Assembly: GCA_937922175.1 (NCBI GenBank)
Contig: CAKZUU010000275.1
Span: 1 to 6,019, forward strand
Reading direction: 5' to 3'
DNA length: 6,019 nt
From: an uncultured Gemmataceae bacterium
GTDB taxonomy: Bacteria > Planctomycetota > Planctomycetia > Gemmatales > Gemmataceae
In this document: positions 1 to 5,804 of the stretch, one piece after another
Position numbering within the stretch: the first letter of the stretch is position 1
Layout of the letters: each line of letters begins with the position of its first letter
Notes under the pieces: model-generated
Database searches by the model: none
What the model saw: the letters and a program-made list of their open reading frames with translations, nothing else
What the model was told of the DNA's origin: nothing
Program-made: the position numbers and the translations under genes

Positions 1-525
1 ATGAAGGACACGACCTTTTATCCGACGCGGGAGCAAAGGCAACGTCTGGCGACCACCTATGAGGTGCAGAACGGCGAACTGCGAGCCCAGGCGGGGACAT
101 TGATGGACCTGCCCGCGGACGCTCGTTACCCCATCCCGGCCGCGGGTCTCTACTCGACGGCAGTCGATCTGGCAGCCGTGCATACGATGATGTTAAATGA
201 CGGGCAATTCGGGTCGCGGCGGCTCTTGAGTCGGGAAAGCGTTCAAGCCATGACGCGGAATCAGATTGGCGAATTGTCCGGTTCGTTTACCCCAGGAATG
301 TGTTTCGGCTTGGGGTGGGCGGTTGTGCGTGATCCGCAAGGCGTCACCGCCTCGCTGTCGGCCGGTTCGTATGGTCATGGCGGGGCCTTTGGCACACAAG
401 GTTGGATCGACCCGAAGCGAGGTCTGTTTGTCCTCTTGTTGATCCAACGTGTCGGTTTGCCCAATGCCGACGCGTCAGCGATGCGCCAAGCTCTCCAGGA
501 AGCCGCAGTGGCTGCCTTCCAATGA
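1..525 (+). CDS. Serine beta-lactamase/penicillin-binding-like hydrolase, C-terminal part (5' truncated by window)
   Basis: The 174 visible residues match the C-terminal half of the class C beta-lactamase-like serine hydrolase family (Beta-lactamase, PF00144), which includes esterases, D-peptidases and DD-carboxypeptidase-like enzymes. Recognisable pieces are MKDTTF at residues 1-6 (the family's usual internal 'PLGMxDT' stretch), PAAGLYSTAVDLA at 46-58, GLGWAV at 103-108, and YGHGGAFGTQGWIDP at 124-138. HGG at 126-128 stands where the KTG-like third catalytic motif is expected. A hydrophobic strand, GLFVLLLIQR, follows. The nucleophile motif SxxK and the YxN motif must lie upstream of base 1, so the ATG at base 1 is almost certainly an internal Met and not the start. 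The substrate cannot be told from this part. The stop overlaps the start of the next gene, so translation is probably coupled. The family call is secure; the exact activity is unknown. Confidence 0.86.
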   Translation: MKDTTFYPTREQRQRLATTYEVQNGELRAQAGTLMDLPADARYPIPAAGLYSTAVDLAAVHTMMLNDGQFGSRRLLSRESVQAMTRNQIGELSGSFTPGMCFGLGWAVVRDPQGVTASLSAGSYGHGGAFGTQGWIDPKRGLFVLLLIQRVGLPNADASAMRQALQEAAVAAFQ

Positions 526-1190
526 ACGATTTGTTGAGGACTGCGAGAGCCTCGAAGCGGCCGATCCCTCGGTCTCTGAAATGGACCTACACACTCTGGG
601 TCATCGCCTGGTCGATTTTGTACAAACAGTTCGTCGACTGGAATCATTACCTCTGGTTGTGCCATTTGGGAAACGCCATTATCGCCGTCGGACTCTGGAC
701 GGAGAGTCCGCTGCTGTTGTCCTGGCAGGCTTTATCGCTGTTGATACCCGATCTAATTTGGACCACTGATTTCGTCATCGGACTTTTGATCGGGGCGACG
801 CCCCTGGGATCGGCATGGTATATGTTCCATCCGAGTTTTCCCCCTTTACAAAAAGGATTGGCTCTTTTTCACCTCTTCGTTCCGTGGTTGCTGATCTGTT
901 GCCTCGTGCGGTATGGATATGACCGCCGAGCGTTGTTACTCCAAGTCGGGTTTTGCTGGCTGATTTTTCCGGTGTCGTATCTTGTCAGCAGCGAGACCGA
1001 CAACATCAATTGGGTACTGGGTCCGTTCGGTCAGGTTCAACGAGTCGTGCCGCCCCCGATTTTTTTGGTCGTCGCGATCGTCGTGTACCTTCTCGTGCTC
1101 TATGTGCCGGCGCACGCGTTGCTCTGTTGGCTGGTGCCTCCACCTTGCCCGCAGCGTCTTCGATGGAACGATGTTCGCCCTTCGTCCTGA
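522..1190 (+). CDS. Polytopic membrane protein of unknown function
   Basis: The protein has 222 residues and about five or six hydrophobic segments: roughly 21-38, 43-60, 64-92 (probably two short passes or one long one), 112-130, 136-156 and 179-203. The short N-terminus (MNDLLRTARASKRPIPRSLK) is basic, which suggests it stays in the cytoplasm. No catalytic motif, nucleotide-binding site or known transporter signature is visible. Local motifs include HLGNAIIAVGLW (48-59), YGYDRRALLLQ (131-141) and ETDNINWVLGPFG (158-170). They look like a planctomycete hypothetical membrane family, but I cannot name it. ATG 522 is preferred over in-frame codons from 402 onward because it gives an ATGA overlap with the stop of the preceding hydrolase and removes a 40-residue non-membrane extension that lies inside that gene. 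There is no Shine-Dalgarno at normal spacing; AGGA at 497-500 is too far away. This fits translational coupling. Confidence 0.82.
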   Translation: MNDLLRTARASKRPIPRSLKWTYTLWVIAWSILYKQFVDWNHYLWLCHLGNAIIAVGLWTESPLLLSWQALSLLIPDLIWTTDFVIGLLIGATPLGSAWYMFHPSFPPLQKGLALFHLFVPWLLICCLVRYGYDRRALLLQVGFCWLIFPVSYLVSSETDNINWVLGPFGQVQRVVPPPIFLVVAIVVYLLVLYVPAHALLCWLVPPPCPQRLRWNDVRPSS

Positions 1191-1256
1191 AGCTCGAACG
1201 TGATTGAATGATGGGGAAGGACGTCAAAGGTTCCCATTTGGAAAAAGCTAAAAGAA
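1191..1256 (+). other. Short intergenic spacer before the cytochrome gene
   Basis: These 66 bases lie between the membrane-protein stop and the cytochrome start. No terminator hairpin or convincing promoter is seen, so read-through from upstream is plausible. The reading frame of the cytochrome is closed by TGA at 1209-1211. The 15 codons between that stop and ATG 1257 contain no ATG, GTG or TTG. This makes 1257 the only good start, although only a purine-rich AAAAGAA stretch precedes it, not a clear GGAGG-like site. Confidence 0.55.
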
Positions 1257-3413
1257 ATGACGATCGGACTCACGCCATCTTGGTGGTCAAGGCAATTTCG
1301 GGGACTGGCCGTCGGGGCGGTGGTGATATTTCTTGGTCTCATCACCGCCCTGGTTCGTCGGCATCAACCGGCGACTCCCGCGCCCCAAGACGAAGGCGAC
1401 GACGATGCCCGGCTCGTGATCGTGCACGCGAACCCCGGCTACGTGGGACCAATCGTTTGTGCCGAATGCCATGCCGCCCGCGTCCATGAATTTCAGGGGA
1501 CGCGTCATTTCCGTGCCTGTTGGCGACCCGAAGATGGACCGATGCCCCACGTGTTCGATCAAACGACAACTTATGTGTCGCGAAACCCGGGAGTACGCTT
1601 CACGATTCACCGCGAGAACGGCGATTATATTCAAACTTTGATTCGATCAAGCACCGCGGGGGAACGTCGGGAGACGTGGCGGATCGATTATATTTATGGC
1701 TCCGGGGGTCGCGCTGATGAGGTGTATTTCACGTGGAAAGGCGACACGCTTCACGAATTGCCCATCGCCTGGTTGGGGCCGCAGCAGTGTTGGGGTGAAC
1801 AGTTCTACGATCCTCTGGATCCGGGTGACTTCACGCGTGTCACCACGGTACGCTGCGTGGAGTGTCATTTTACCTGGCTGGGTCACGTGGCGGGCACGGA
1901 GAACGAATATCGCCGCGATGGTGCCATCTTGGGCGTGACATGTGAACGTTGTCATGGACCGGGGCGCGATCATGTTGAGCATCATCGACGACATCCGCAC
2001 GATCGTCAGCCCCACGCGATTGTTCGGCCACGGCAATTGTCGCGGGAACGGCAGATGGACCTATGTGCCCAATGCCACAGCAATGCCTTGCGAGCCAGGC
2101 GCTCGCCCTTCCATTACCTCCCCGGGGAGCCGTTGGAAGACTTCTATCGGATGAATCTGGGCGACGATCGGGAAAGCGATCACGTGGCCGATCAGGTGAA
2201 ATACCTGAAGCGCAGCCGATGCTACCAACACAGCGAGATGACCTGTACGACCTGCCACAATCCTCATCGGCCCCAAGATTTTTCCGCCGTGGCCCGTGCC
2301 TGTCAGAAATGTCATGAACCAGAACATTGCCGCGACCGCGACCGCCTTCCGTTTGGTGTTCGCGACCAATGCGTTGCTTGTCACATGCCCCAGTATCCTC
2401 GGGTGGCCATCAAATTCCACACGGCCGACGATCAGTATGTGTTTCCCATGCGGCCGCATGAACATCGCATCGGCATTTACCCGGCGGCCCGGCTGGAGAC
2501 GCTCTGGAATCACCTGCGACAAAGTCCCGTCGAGTCGGAGCAGCACGAGGCGGATCGTCTGCGACAAAAGCTGGTGGACCATTGGCAGGCGGAAGCGCGT
2601 CGCTTCCAGTCCGAGTATCGCTTCCTGTCGGCCATCGGTGCTTGGCGCGAAGCCTGGCGATTTGATCCCAGCCCGCAAACACGCCAGCGGCTGGATGAGG
2701 CAATTGCCATTCAGGCCCGTATCGATGCCGATTTGAATGCTGTCCAACAGGCGCTTCGGGTGGGCCGGCCACGCGATGCCATCCCTCTTCTCGAAGGTAT
2801 CCTGTCGCTCAAACCGAACCTCGCACGCGCTCATGGGAGATTGGGCACGCTCTACGCCTCGGATGGGCAAATGTCTCGCGCGGTCAAACATCTGGAGACC
2901 GTTACCCAGTGCGATCCGGATGATGCGTACGGACAGAACATGTTGGGTTGGATGGCCTACGTTCGAGGTGATGGCGCCACGGCCATCGACGCCTTCCGCA
3001 AAGCCGACACGATCATGCCGCGAACGGTCGAAATCAACTACCGCTGGGGGTTGGCCCTCCTTCTGCTCGAACGCTGGTCGGAGGCAGAAGAACGACTGCG
3101 ATTCGCTTTGGAGATTGACCCGAATCATCCGGGCTGCCTGCAAGGATTGAGCCAAGCTTTGCGGCACCTCGGTCGCACCGACGAGGCCATTGAGTTGGCC
3201 CGACGGGCGGTTCGCTTGACCCGGTCGCAGGAGCCGGAAATGCTGCTCTCGCTTGCCGAGGCTTATGGCGATTCGAATCGTGTTGAGGAAGCGATTGCGA
3301 CGGCGGAAAAGGCCAAAGCACTCGCGATCTGGAAGTCGCCTGCGATCATACCTGTCATCCTTCGCCGCTTGGACGAATGGCGAATCGACGCCGCTCGGCA
3401 GACGCCGAGGTGA
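1257..3413 (+). CDS. Membrane-anchored seven-heme cytochrome c with C-terminal TPR domain
   Basis: This 718-residue fusion probably carries electrons on the outer face of the cytoplasmic membrane. Residues 16-34 form one hydrophobic helix after a basic start (signal anchor). Seven CXXCH heme c attachment sites follow: CAECH 68-72, CVECH 200-204, CERCH 229-233, CAQCH 270-274, CTTCH 330-334, CQKCH 349-353 and CVACH 372-376. The context of sites 1 and 3 (GYVGPIVCAECHAARVHEF, CERCHGPG) and of site 5 (CTTCHNPH) resembles cytochrome c554-type multiheme proteins (Cytochrome_C554, PF13435). From about 450 to 690 there are about six TPRs; the clearest lie at 526-557, 559-590, 593-624 and 627-658. TPRs normally bind partner proteins. 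A His-rich run lies at 239-253. Covalent heme attachment needs the cytochrome c maturation machinery, which is not in this window. The redox partner and substrate are unknown. It could be a respiratory electron carrier or a heme-based enzyme. Confidence 0.93.
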   Translation: MTIGLTPSWWSRQFRGLAVGAVVIFLGLITALVRRHQPATPAPQDEGDDDARLVIVHANPGYVGPIVCAECHAARVHEFQGTRHFRACWRPEDGPMPHVFDQTTTYVSRNPGVRFTIHRENGDYIQTLIRSSTAGERRETWRIDYIYGSGGRADEVYFTWKGDTLHELPIAWLGPQQCWGEQFYDPLDPGDFTRVTTVRCVECHFTWLGHVAGTENEYRRDGAILGVTCERCHGPGRDHVEHHRRHPHDRQPHAIVRPRQLSRERQMDLCAQCHSNALRARRSPFHYLPGEPLEDFYRMNLGDDRESDHVADQVKYLKRSRCYQHSEMTCTTCHNPHRPQDFSAVARACQKCHEPEHCRDRDRLPFGVRDQCVACHMPQYPRVAIKFHTADDQYVFPMRPHEHRIGIYPAARLETLWNHLRQSPVESEQHEADRLRQKLVDHWQAEARRFQSEYRFLSAIGAWREAWRFDPSPQTRQRLDEAIAIQARIDADLNAVQQALRVGRPRDAIPLLEGILSLKPNLARAHGRLGTLYASDGQMSRAVKHLETVTQCDPDDAYGQNMLGWMAYVRGDGATAIDAFRKADTIMPRTVEINYRWGLALLLLERWSEAEERLRFALEIDPNHPGCLQGLSQALRHLGRTDEAIELARRAVRLTRSQEPEMLLSLAEAYGDSNRVEEAIATAEKAKALAIWKSPAIIPVILRRLDEWRIDAARQTPR

Positions 3414-3421
3414 GACTCACC
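3409..3421. repeat. 13-base near-palindrome at the convergent gene junction
   Basis: GGTGAG-A-CTCACC is an inverted repeat with six-base arms around one central base. It includes the cytochrome stop codon (3411-3413) and ends one base before the stop of the opposing gene (3422-3424). As RNA it could form a five-pair stem with a three-base loop. It has no following T-tract, so it is not a classical intrinsic terminator. It may be chance. Confidence 0.4.
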
Positions 3422-4036
3422 CTACAAGAGAGCGAGGCGTTGCCCCACGGGTTCGGGCGCAGTTCGGGGCTTGGGCTTTTCTGTTCGACAATCATGTTGG
3501 CAGGAGCAACCGGCACAGCGAGGGGTCGAGGACGTTCCGCACCCCGCCGCGCAGCTGCCGCCCGCGCCACATGAGCCACACTCGCCCCGCTGTCGGAGCG
3601 GGCGCGACATTTCGTGAAGCTCGACGTGCACGGAAAGTTGCCGCTCGAACCAGGTCAGGAGGGAATCAGTATGGCACGGCTCCCAACGCACGACATGCAG
3701 GCAAAAAGCCGATGAGTCGAGCGTCAGTTCGGCGTCGATGATCAGTAACGGAAGTGCGAGATCCGCTACCCGTTGTTGAGCGGCGGAGAGCAGACGTTGG
3801 GTCTGAGCAAATTGAGTTTTGGCCAGTTGCCGATCGTCGTACGTCGCCCGACGCACAAACTCCAGGGGCATAATCGAGAGGGGCCACGTTGAAGGAGCCA
3901 GAACCTCGCCCAACGACAATCCCCAAGGCGGGCGAACGACGACGGCATCTCCGAGGCCCACGGGGGTCGGCGTGGGATTCGCTATCCATCCCATCATCCC
4001 GGCTCGTCCGACGCGGACAAACCATCCCGTGGTCAC
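3422..4036 (-). CDS. PSP1 domain (RicT/YaaT-like) protein with cysteine-rich C-terminal tail
   Basis: The protein has 204 residues. The start (V-TTGWFVRVGRAGMMGW) and the following stretch GDAVVVRPPWGLSLGEVLAP match the first part of RicT/YaaT-like proteins. LPLLIIDAELTLDSSAFCLH, then a helix and SVHVELHEMS, match the PSP1 C-terminal domain (PF04468). In RicT the cysteines after this point help bind [4Fe-4S] clusters in the RicA-RicF-RicT complex. Here the same position holds a different tail with eight cysteines at about residues 153, 156, 162, 166, 174, 177, 179 and 183, then a Pro/Lys/Arg-rich end. GTG 4036 is chosen because it lies one base past the stop of the upstream gene, has GGGGG (4043-4047) six bases before it, and gives the family N-terminus. 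GTG 4072 would overlap the upstream gene by 35 bases. Metal binding is inferred. Confidence 0.82.
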   Translation of the reverse strand: MTTGWFVRVGRAGMMGWIANPTPTPVGLGDAVVVRPPWGLSLGEVLAPSTWPLSIMPLEFVRRATYDDRQLAKTQFAQTQRLLSAAQQRVADLALPLLIIDAELTLDSSAFCLHVVRWEPCHTDSLLTWFERQLSVHVELHEMSRPLRQRGECGSCGAGGSCAAGCGTSSTPRCAGCSCQHDCRTEKPKPRTAPEPVGQRLALL

Positions 4037-4037
4037 G

Positions 4038-4658
4038 TTAAACCCCCGCGGGCGCGAAACCGAAATATTCACGCATATATCTGTCGTACTCTTCTTGCCC
4101 GAACTCGGTGCTCAGGTCGAGCCGAAGCTCATTGATGACTTTGATGCTGTAGTTGCGGAACCAGTTTTCCCAACAATCGGCACAAATGGTCTCGTAAATC
4201 CGCTGTCCGATCTCGTCGGGGATCGGGGGCGCGGGAAGCCGACGAGCGCGATTCCCCATGGGACATCCTGGCCGCTGACAGTTGAAGCCATCGCCGGCGG
4301 GTAAATCGCCAGCCGAGGGCGTCGGCTCCGGAAGGGCTTCACCCAACTCGACCAACATCCGCCCCATCTCATCGCGGGGTAGTTTGTCGCCTCGTTCGTT
4401 GGCGATGCGCCAACCTTCCTTGAGGATGGCAATCGCCTCGTCGCGCTGTCCCTGCTTCATGCGACAATAGCCCAGGAGTTGATACACCTTCGAGAAGTGC
4501 GGGCTGAGTTCCAAAGTGCGGAGGAATGATTTTGACGCCTCTTCAAATTGGCCATCCTCCAGCAATAATTGGCCCAGACGAAAATGCCCCAACTCATTGT
4601 CGGGATCGTCCGTTGCCATCTTCCGAAATTGCGCAATGCGCTCGTGTAGTTGGCTCAT
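4038..4658 (-). CDS. TPR protein with C-terminal YggX-like Fe(II)-trafficking domain and four added cysteines
   Basis: The protein has 206 residues and no signal peptide, so it is probably cytoplasmic. Residues 22-88 form two TPRs (NELGHFRLGQLLLEDGQFEE and the next repeat through about 88). A Pro-rich linker lies at 108-122. From 125 to 200 the sequence follows the YggX/Fe(2+)-trafficking family (PF04362): an N-terminal cysteine region, then PPIPDEIGQRIYETI, W163 and W166, IKVINELRLDL (172-182) and EEYDRYMREYFGF. Compare E. coli YggX, with PGELGKRIYNEIS, AWxxW, INEKKLN and MVNFLF. YggX helps protect and supply iron-sulphur clusters under oxidative stress. YggX is known for a single key cysteine, whereas here there are two pairs, C127-x4-C132 and C159-x2-C162, a possible metal site. 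ATG 4658 is preceded only by a weak GAGTGA. The gene sits 52 bases after the secreted-protein gene and one base before the PSP1 gene. The homology is confident; iron trafficking is inferred. Confidence 0.85.
   Translation of the reverse strand: MSQLHERIAQFRKMATDDPDNELGHFRLGQLLLEDGQFEEASKSFLRTLELSPHFSKVYQLLGYCRMKQGQRDEAIAILKEGWRIANERGDKLPRDEMGRMLVELGEALPEPTPSAGDLPAGDGFNCQRPGCPMGNRARRLPAPPIPDEIGQRIYETICADCWENWFRNYSIKVINELRLDLSTEFGQEEYDRYMREYFGFAPAGV
4043..4047 (-). promoter_or_regulatory. Ribosome binding site supporting the GTG start of the PSP1 gene
   Basis: On the minus strand, GGGGG lies six bases before GTG 4036, inside the last codons of the upstream gene. It can pair with the CCUCC anti-Shine-Dalgarno sequence if one G-U pair is allowed. 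Together with the one-base intergenic distance it favours this start and suggests translational coupling to the TPR/YggX gene. Confidence 0.5.
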
Positions 4659-4710
4659 GGGTCACTCAGAATCGTGAAAAATCTCCGCTGCTAACCGCGG
4701 CAACACGCCC

Positions 4711-5529
4711 TCATTTCACCGACTCAAAAACTCGCACAGAAAAGCTGATCTTGTACGGCGGGGCATTGGTCACCTTATCCATCGCCTTCAGCTCCACGCG
4801 GTAATCGCCGGGTCGATTCAGCGGCAGAGGCAAACGCCAATCAAGCGCATTGGCGTCTTCATCCACTCCGCTCTTGATTTCGTACACCAGCGGGTCCTTG
4901 GTCGTCGGCTCACCTTTCGCATCAAAGACGCGAACCTCGACTTGATTGTGCGGTTGGCGTGTTTGTGGGTTGCGGCTGAAACCGACGGTGCCAAATTGTA
5001 ACCACAACGATTGACCGGCAATCCCCAAAAGCGGTGCCGGGTACTGGCCCTCGCGATCGTAGGTCGCACGAAAAGCAACGATCCCGAACCCTGGTTCCAA
5101 CACGAGGAACTTCTTCTCGACTGTTCTCGACGCATTCGTCGCCTTGTCGATGACAATCACGCGACACGTGCACGGCCCTCGCAGATCCAACCCCAACAGC
5201 ACAAAGGCCCGTGCCGGCAACTTCGCAGCGCCCAAAGGCAAAATCATCGATTGAGGCGACGGCTTGCTCTCGAAAATCACCTTATTGCTGGAATCGTGAG
5301 TGACGACCATTCCCATGAGATATTCGACCCGACCCTGGCTGTCCTGAGTCAACCCCTCGATGTCAAACGCGAGAAAGAACAGGTCGCCTGGGAGGAATCG
5401 ATTGTCCGGTCGGACCGGACCGAATTCGCCGCCGAAGGTGATCCGGTCGTTAGTGAGTCGCAAACCGCCTCCCTGCGCGGGCGTCATGCTCAACACGGTG
5501 GTCAAGACCAAGGCTCCGGTCATGGTCAT
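4711..5529 (-). CDS. Secreted protein with two tandem related beta-rich domains, unknown function
   Basis: The protein has 272 residues. It starts with a hydrophobic stretch, MTMTGALVLTTVLSMTPAQG, which reads as a signal peptide likely cut near A18. The n-region has no basic residue, which is unusual. The mature part appears duplicated. Unit one runs about 47-143 (GDLFFLAFDIEGL ... CRVIVIDKATNASRTVEKKF) and unit two about 171-268 (GQSLWLQFGTVGF ... YRVELKAMDKVTNAPPYKIS). The DKATNA and DKVTNA motifs are 123 residues apart. The alternating strand pattern suggests Ig-like or other beta-sandwich folds. Unit one has a CTC motif at 120-122. No catalytic site is seen. ATG 5529 is chosen over TTG 5559 because GAGG (5535-5538) lies five bases before it. 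It is the first gene of a probable three-gene minus-strand operon. I do not recognise a named family. Confidence 0.8.
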   Translation of the reverse strand: MTMTGALVLTTVLSMTPAQGGGLRLTNDRITFGGEFGPVRPDNRFLPGDLFFLAFDIEGLTQDSQGRVEYLMGMVVTHDSSNKVIFESKPSPQSMILPLGAAKLPARAFVLLGLDLRGPCTCRVIVIDKATNASRTVEKKFLVLEPGFGIVAFRATYDREGQYPAPLLGIAGQSLWLQFGTVGFSRNPQTRQPHNQVEVRVFDAKGEPTTKDPLVYEIKSGVDEDANALDWRLPLPLNRPGDYRVELKAMDKVTNAPPYKISFSVRVFESVK

Positions 5530-5534
5530 GCTAT

Positions 5535-5538
5535 CCTC
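5535..5538 (-). promoter_or_regulatory. Shine-Dalgarno site deciding the start of the secreted protein
   Basis: On the minus strand, GAGG is followed by ATAGC and then ATG 5529. The five-base spacing is close to ideal. A second ATG lies two codons further in (5523). The upstream TTG at 5559 has no comparable site, so ATG 5529 is the best start. Confidence 0.65.
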
Positions 5539-5591
5539 GCTCCGTACTGGAAATCCCAACGGGCACCTTTCCCCAGCTATTGTGCCGATTT

Positions 5592-5611
5592 GATCTGGTT
5601 TCTGCCAGATC
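5592..5611. repeat. Inverted repeat / small hairpin in the operon leader region
   Basis: GATCTGG (5592-5598) and CCAGATC (5605-5611) pair perfectly over seven bases around a six-base loop. It lies about 63 bases before the start of the secreted-protein gene, a position where an operator or leader structure could act. No T-tract follows, so it is not an intrinsic terminator. Confidence 0.45.
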
Positions 5612-5660
5612 CCCTGCCGTACCGGATGTTCGACGCCGCTTTTTAAGGGGGCATGCGAAT

Positions 5661-5677
5661 GAAGGCATTGCGCCTTC
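5661..5677. repeat. Inverted repeat / small hairpin upstream of the operon
   Basis: GAAGGC (5661-5666) and GCCTTC (5672-5677) form a six-base stem around the loop ATTGC. A GCATGC palindrome lies eight or so bases away (5651-5656). The role is unknown; a protein-binding site is possible, and chance is also possible. Confidence 0.4.
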
Positions 5678-5738
5678 CCGTAGTTCTTCCCTCGTTCGTC
5701 ACATCCGGTTCGGTGCGCCTGGCACGGGGCGAGGGCAT

Positions 5739-5771
5739 AAAAAAACCGGCCTCGAACACGCTCGAGGCCGG
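5739..5771 (-). terminator. Intrinsic (Rho-independent) terminator of the PEP-CTERM gene
   Basis: On the minus strand, a perfect ten-base GC-rich stem (arms 5762-5771 and 5746-5755) encloses a six-base loop and is followed at once by seven T residues (complement of 5739-5745). It begins 33 bases after the stop codon of the PEP-CTERM protein gene and so should end that transcript before the next minus-strand operon. Confidence 0.88.
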
Positions 5772-5804
5772 CCCGTGATGAGCAATCTCTTATTTTTCAG
5801 CAAA

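Larger units (their letters stand above)
5530..5738. other. Intergenic region upstream of the minus-strand operon
   Basis: No coding region is supported in these 209 bases. It lies downstream of the PEP-CTERM gene terminator and upstream of the secreted-protein gene, so it should hold the operon promoter (minus strand). No good -35/-10 pair is visible; the best -10-like string, CACAAT near 5580, has only a poor partner. Two hairpins occur (5592-5611 and 5661-5677). A nine-base inverted repeat also occurs (ACCGGATGT at 5621-5629 and its complement ACATCCGGT at 5701-5709). Confidence 0.5.

Noticed and set aside
402..521. Upstream extension of the membrane protein by 40 residues
   Set aside because: It lies wholly inside the hydrolase gene in another frame and shows no membrane character. 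The ATGA overlap at 522 is a better start.
2061..3167. Long open frame (368 codons) on the minus strand inside the cytochrome gene
   Set aside because: It is antisense to a gene with clear heme and TPR motifs. Its translation has no recognisable domain, and long antisense frames are common in GC-rich coding sequence.
3253..3741. Open frame of 162 codons on the plus strand spanning the convergent junction
   Set aside because: It runs out of frame through the cytochrome end and antisense through the PSP1 tail. It is Arg-rich with no motif, as expected of a shadow frame.
4037..4072. Earlier GTG start for the PSP1 protein
   Set aside because: It would overlap the upstream gene by 35 bases and add 12 residues before the family N-terminus. 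GTG 4036 has a nearby G-rich ribosome site.
3819..4304. Open frame of 161 codons on the plus strand across the PSP1 and TPR/YggX genes
   Set aside because: It spans the junction of two well-supported minus-strand genes and has no family features.
4659..4710. Possible terminator between the secreted-protein and TPR/YggX genes
   Set aside because: Only a four-base stem can form before the short T-run, too weak for intrinsic termination.
5404..5420. 17-base near-palindrome GTCCGGTC-G-GACCGGAC
   Set aside because: It lies inside the coding part of the secreted protein (the GPVRPDN stretch) and is well explained by codon use. There is no sign of a regulatory role.
5011..5646. Open frame of 211 codons on the plus strand opposite the secreted-protein gene
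   Set aside because: It shows no domain and an irregular composition. The minus-strand frame has a signal peptide, an internal repeat and a good ribosome binding site.
5720..5738. TGGCAC-containing string resembling a sigma-54 promoter on the plus strand
   Set aside because: The -12 half (TTGC-like) is missing at the needed spacing, and no plus-strand gene lies downstream.
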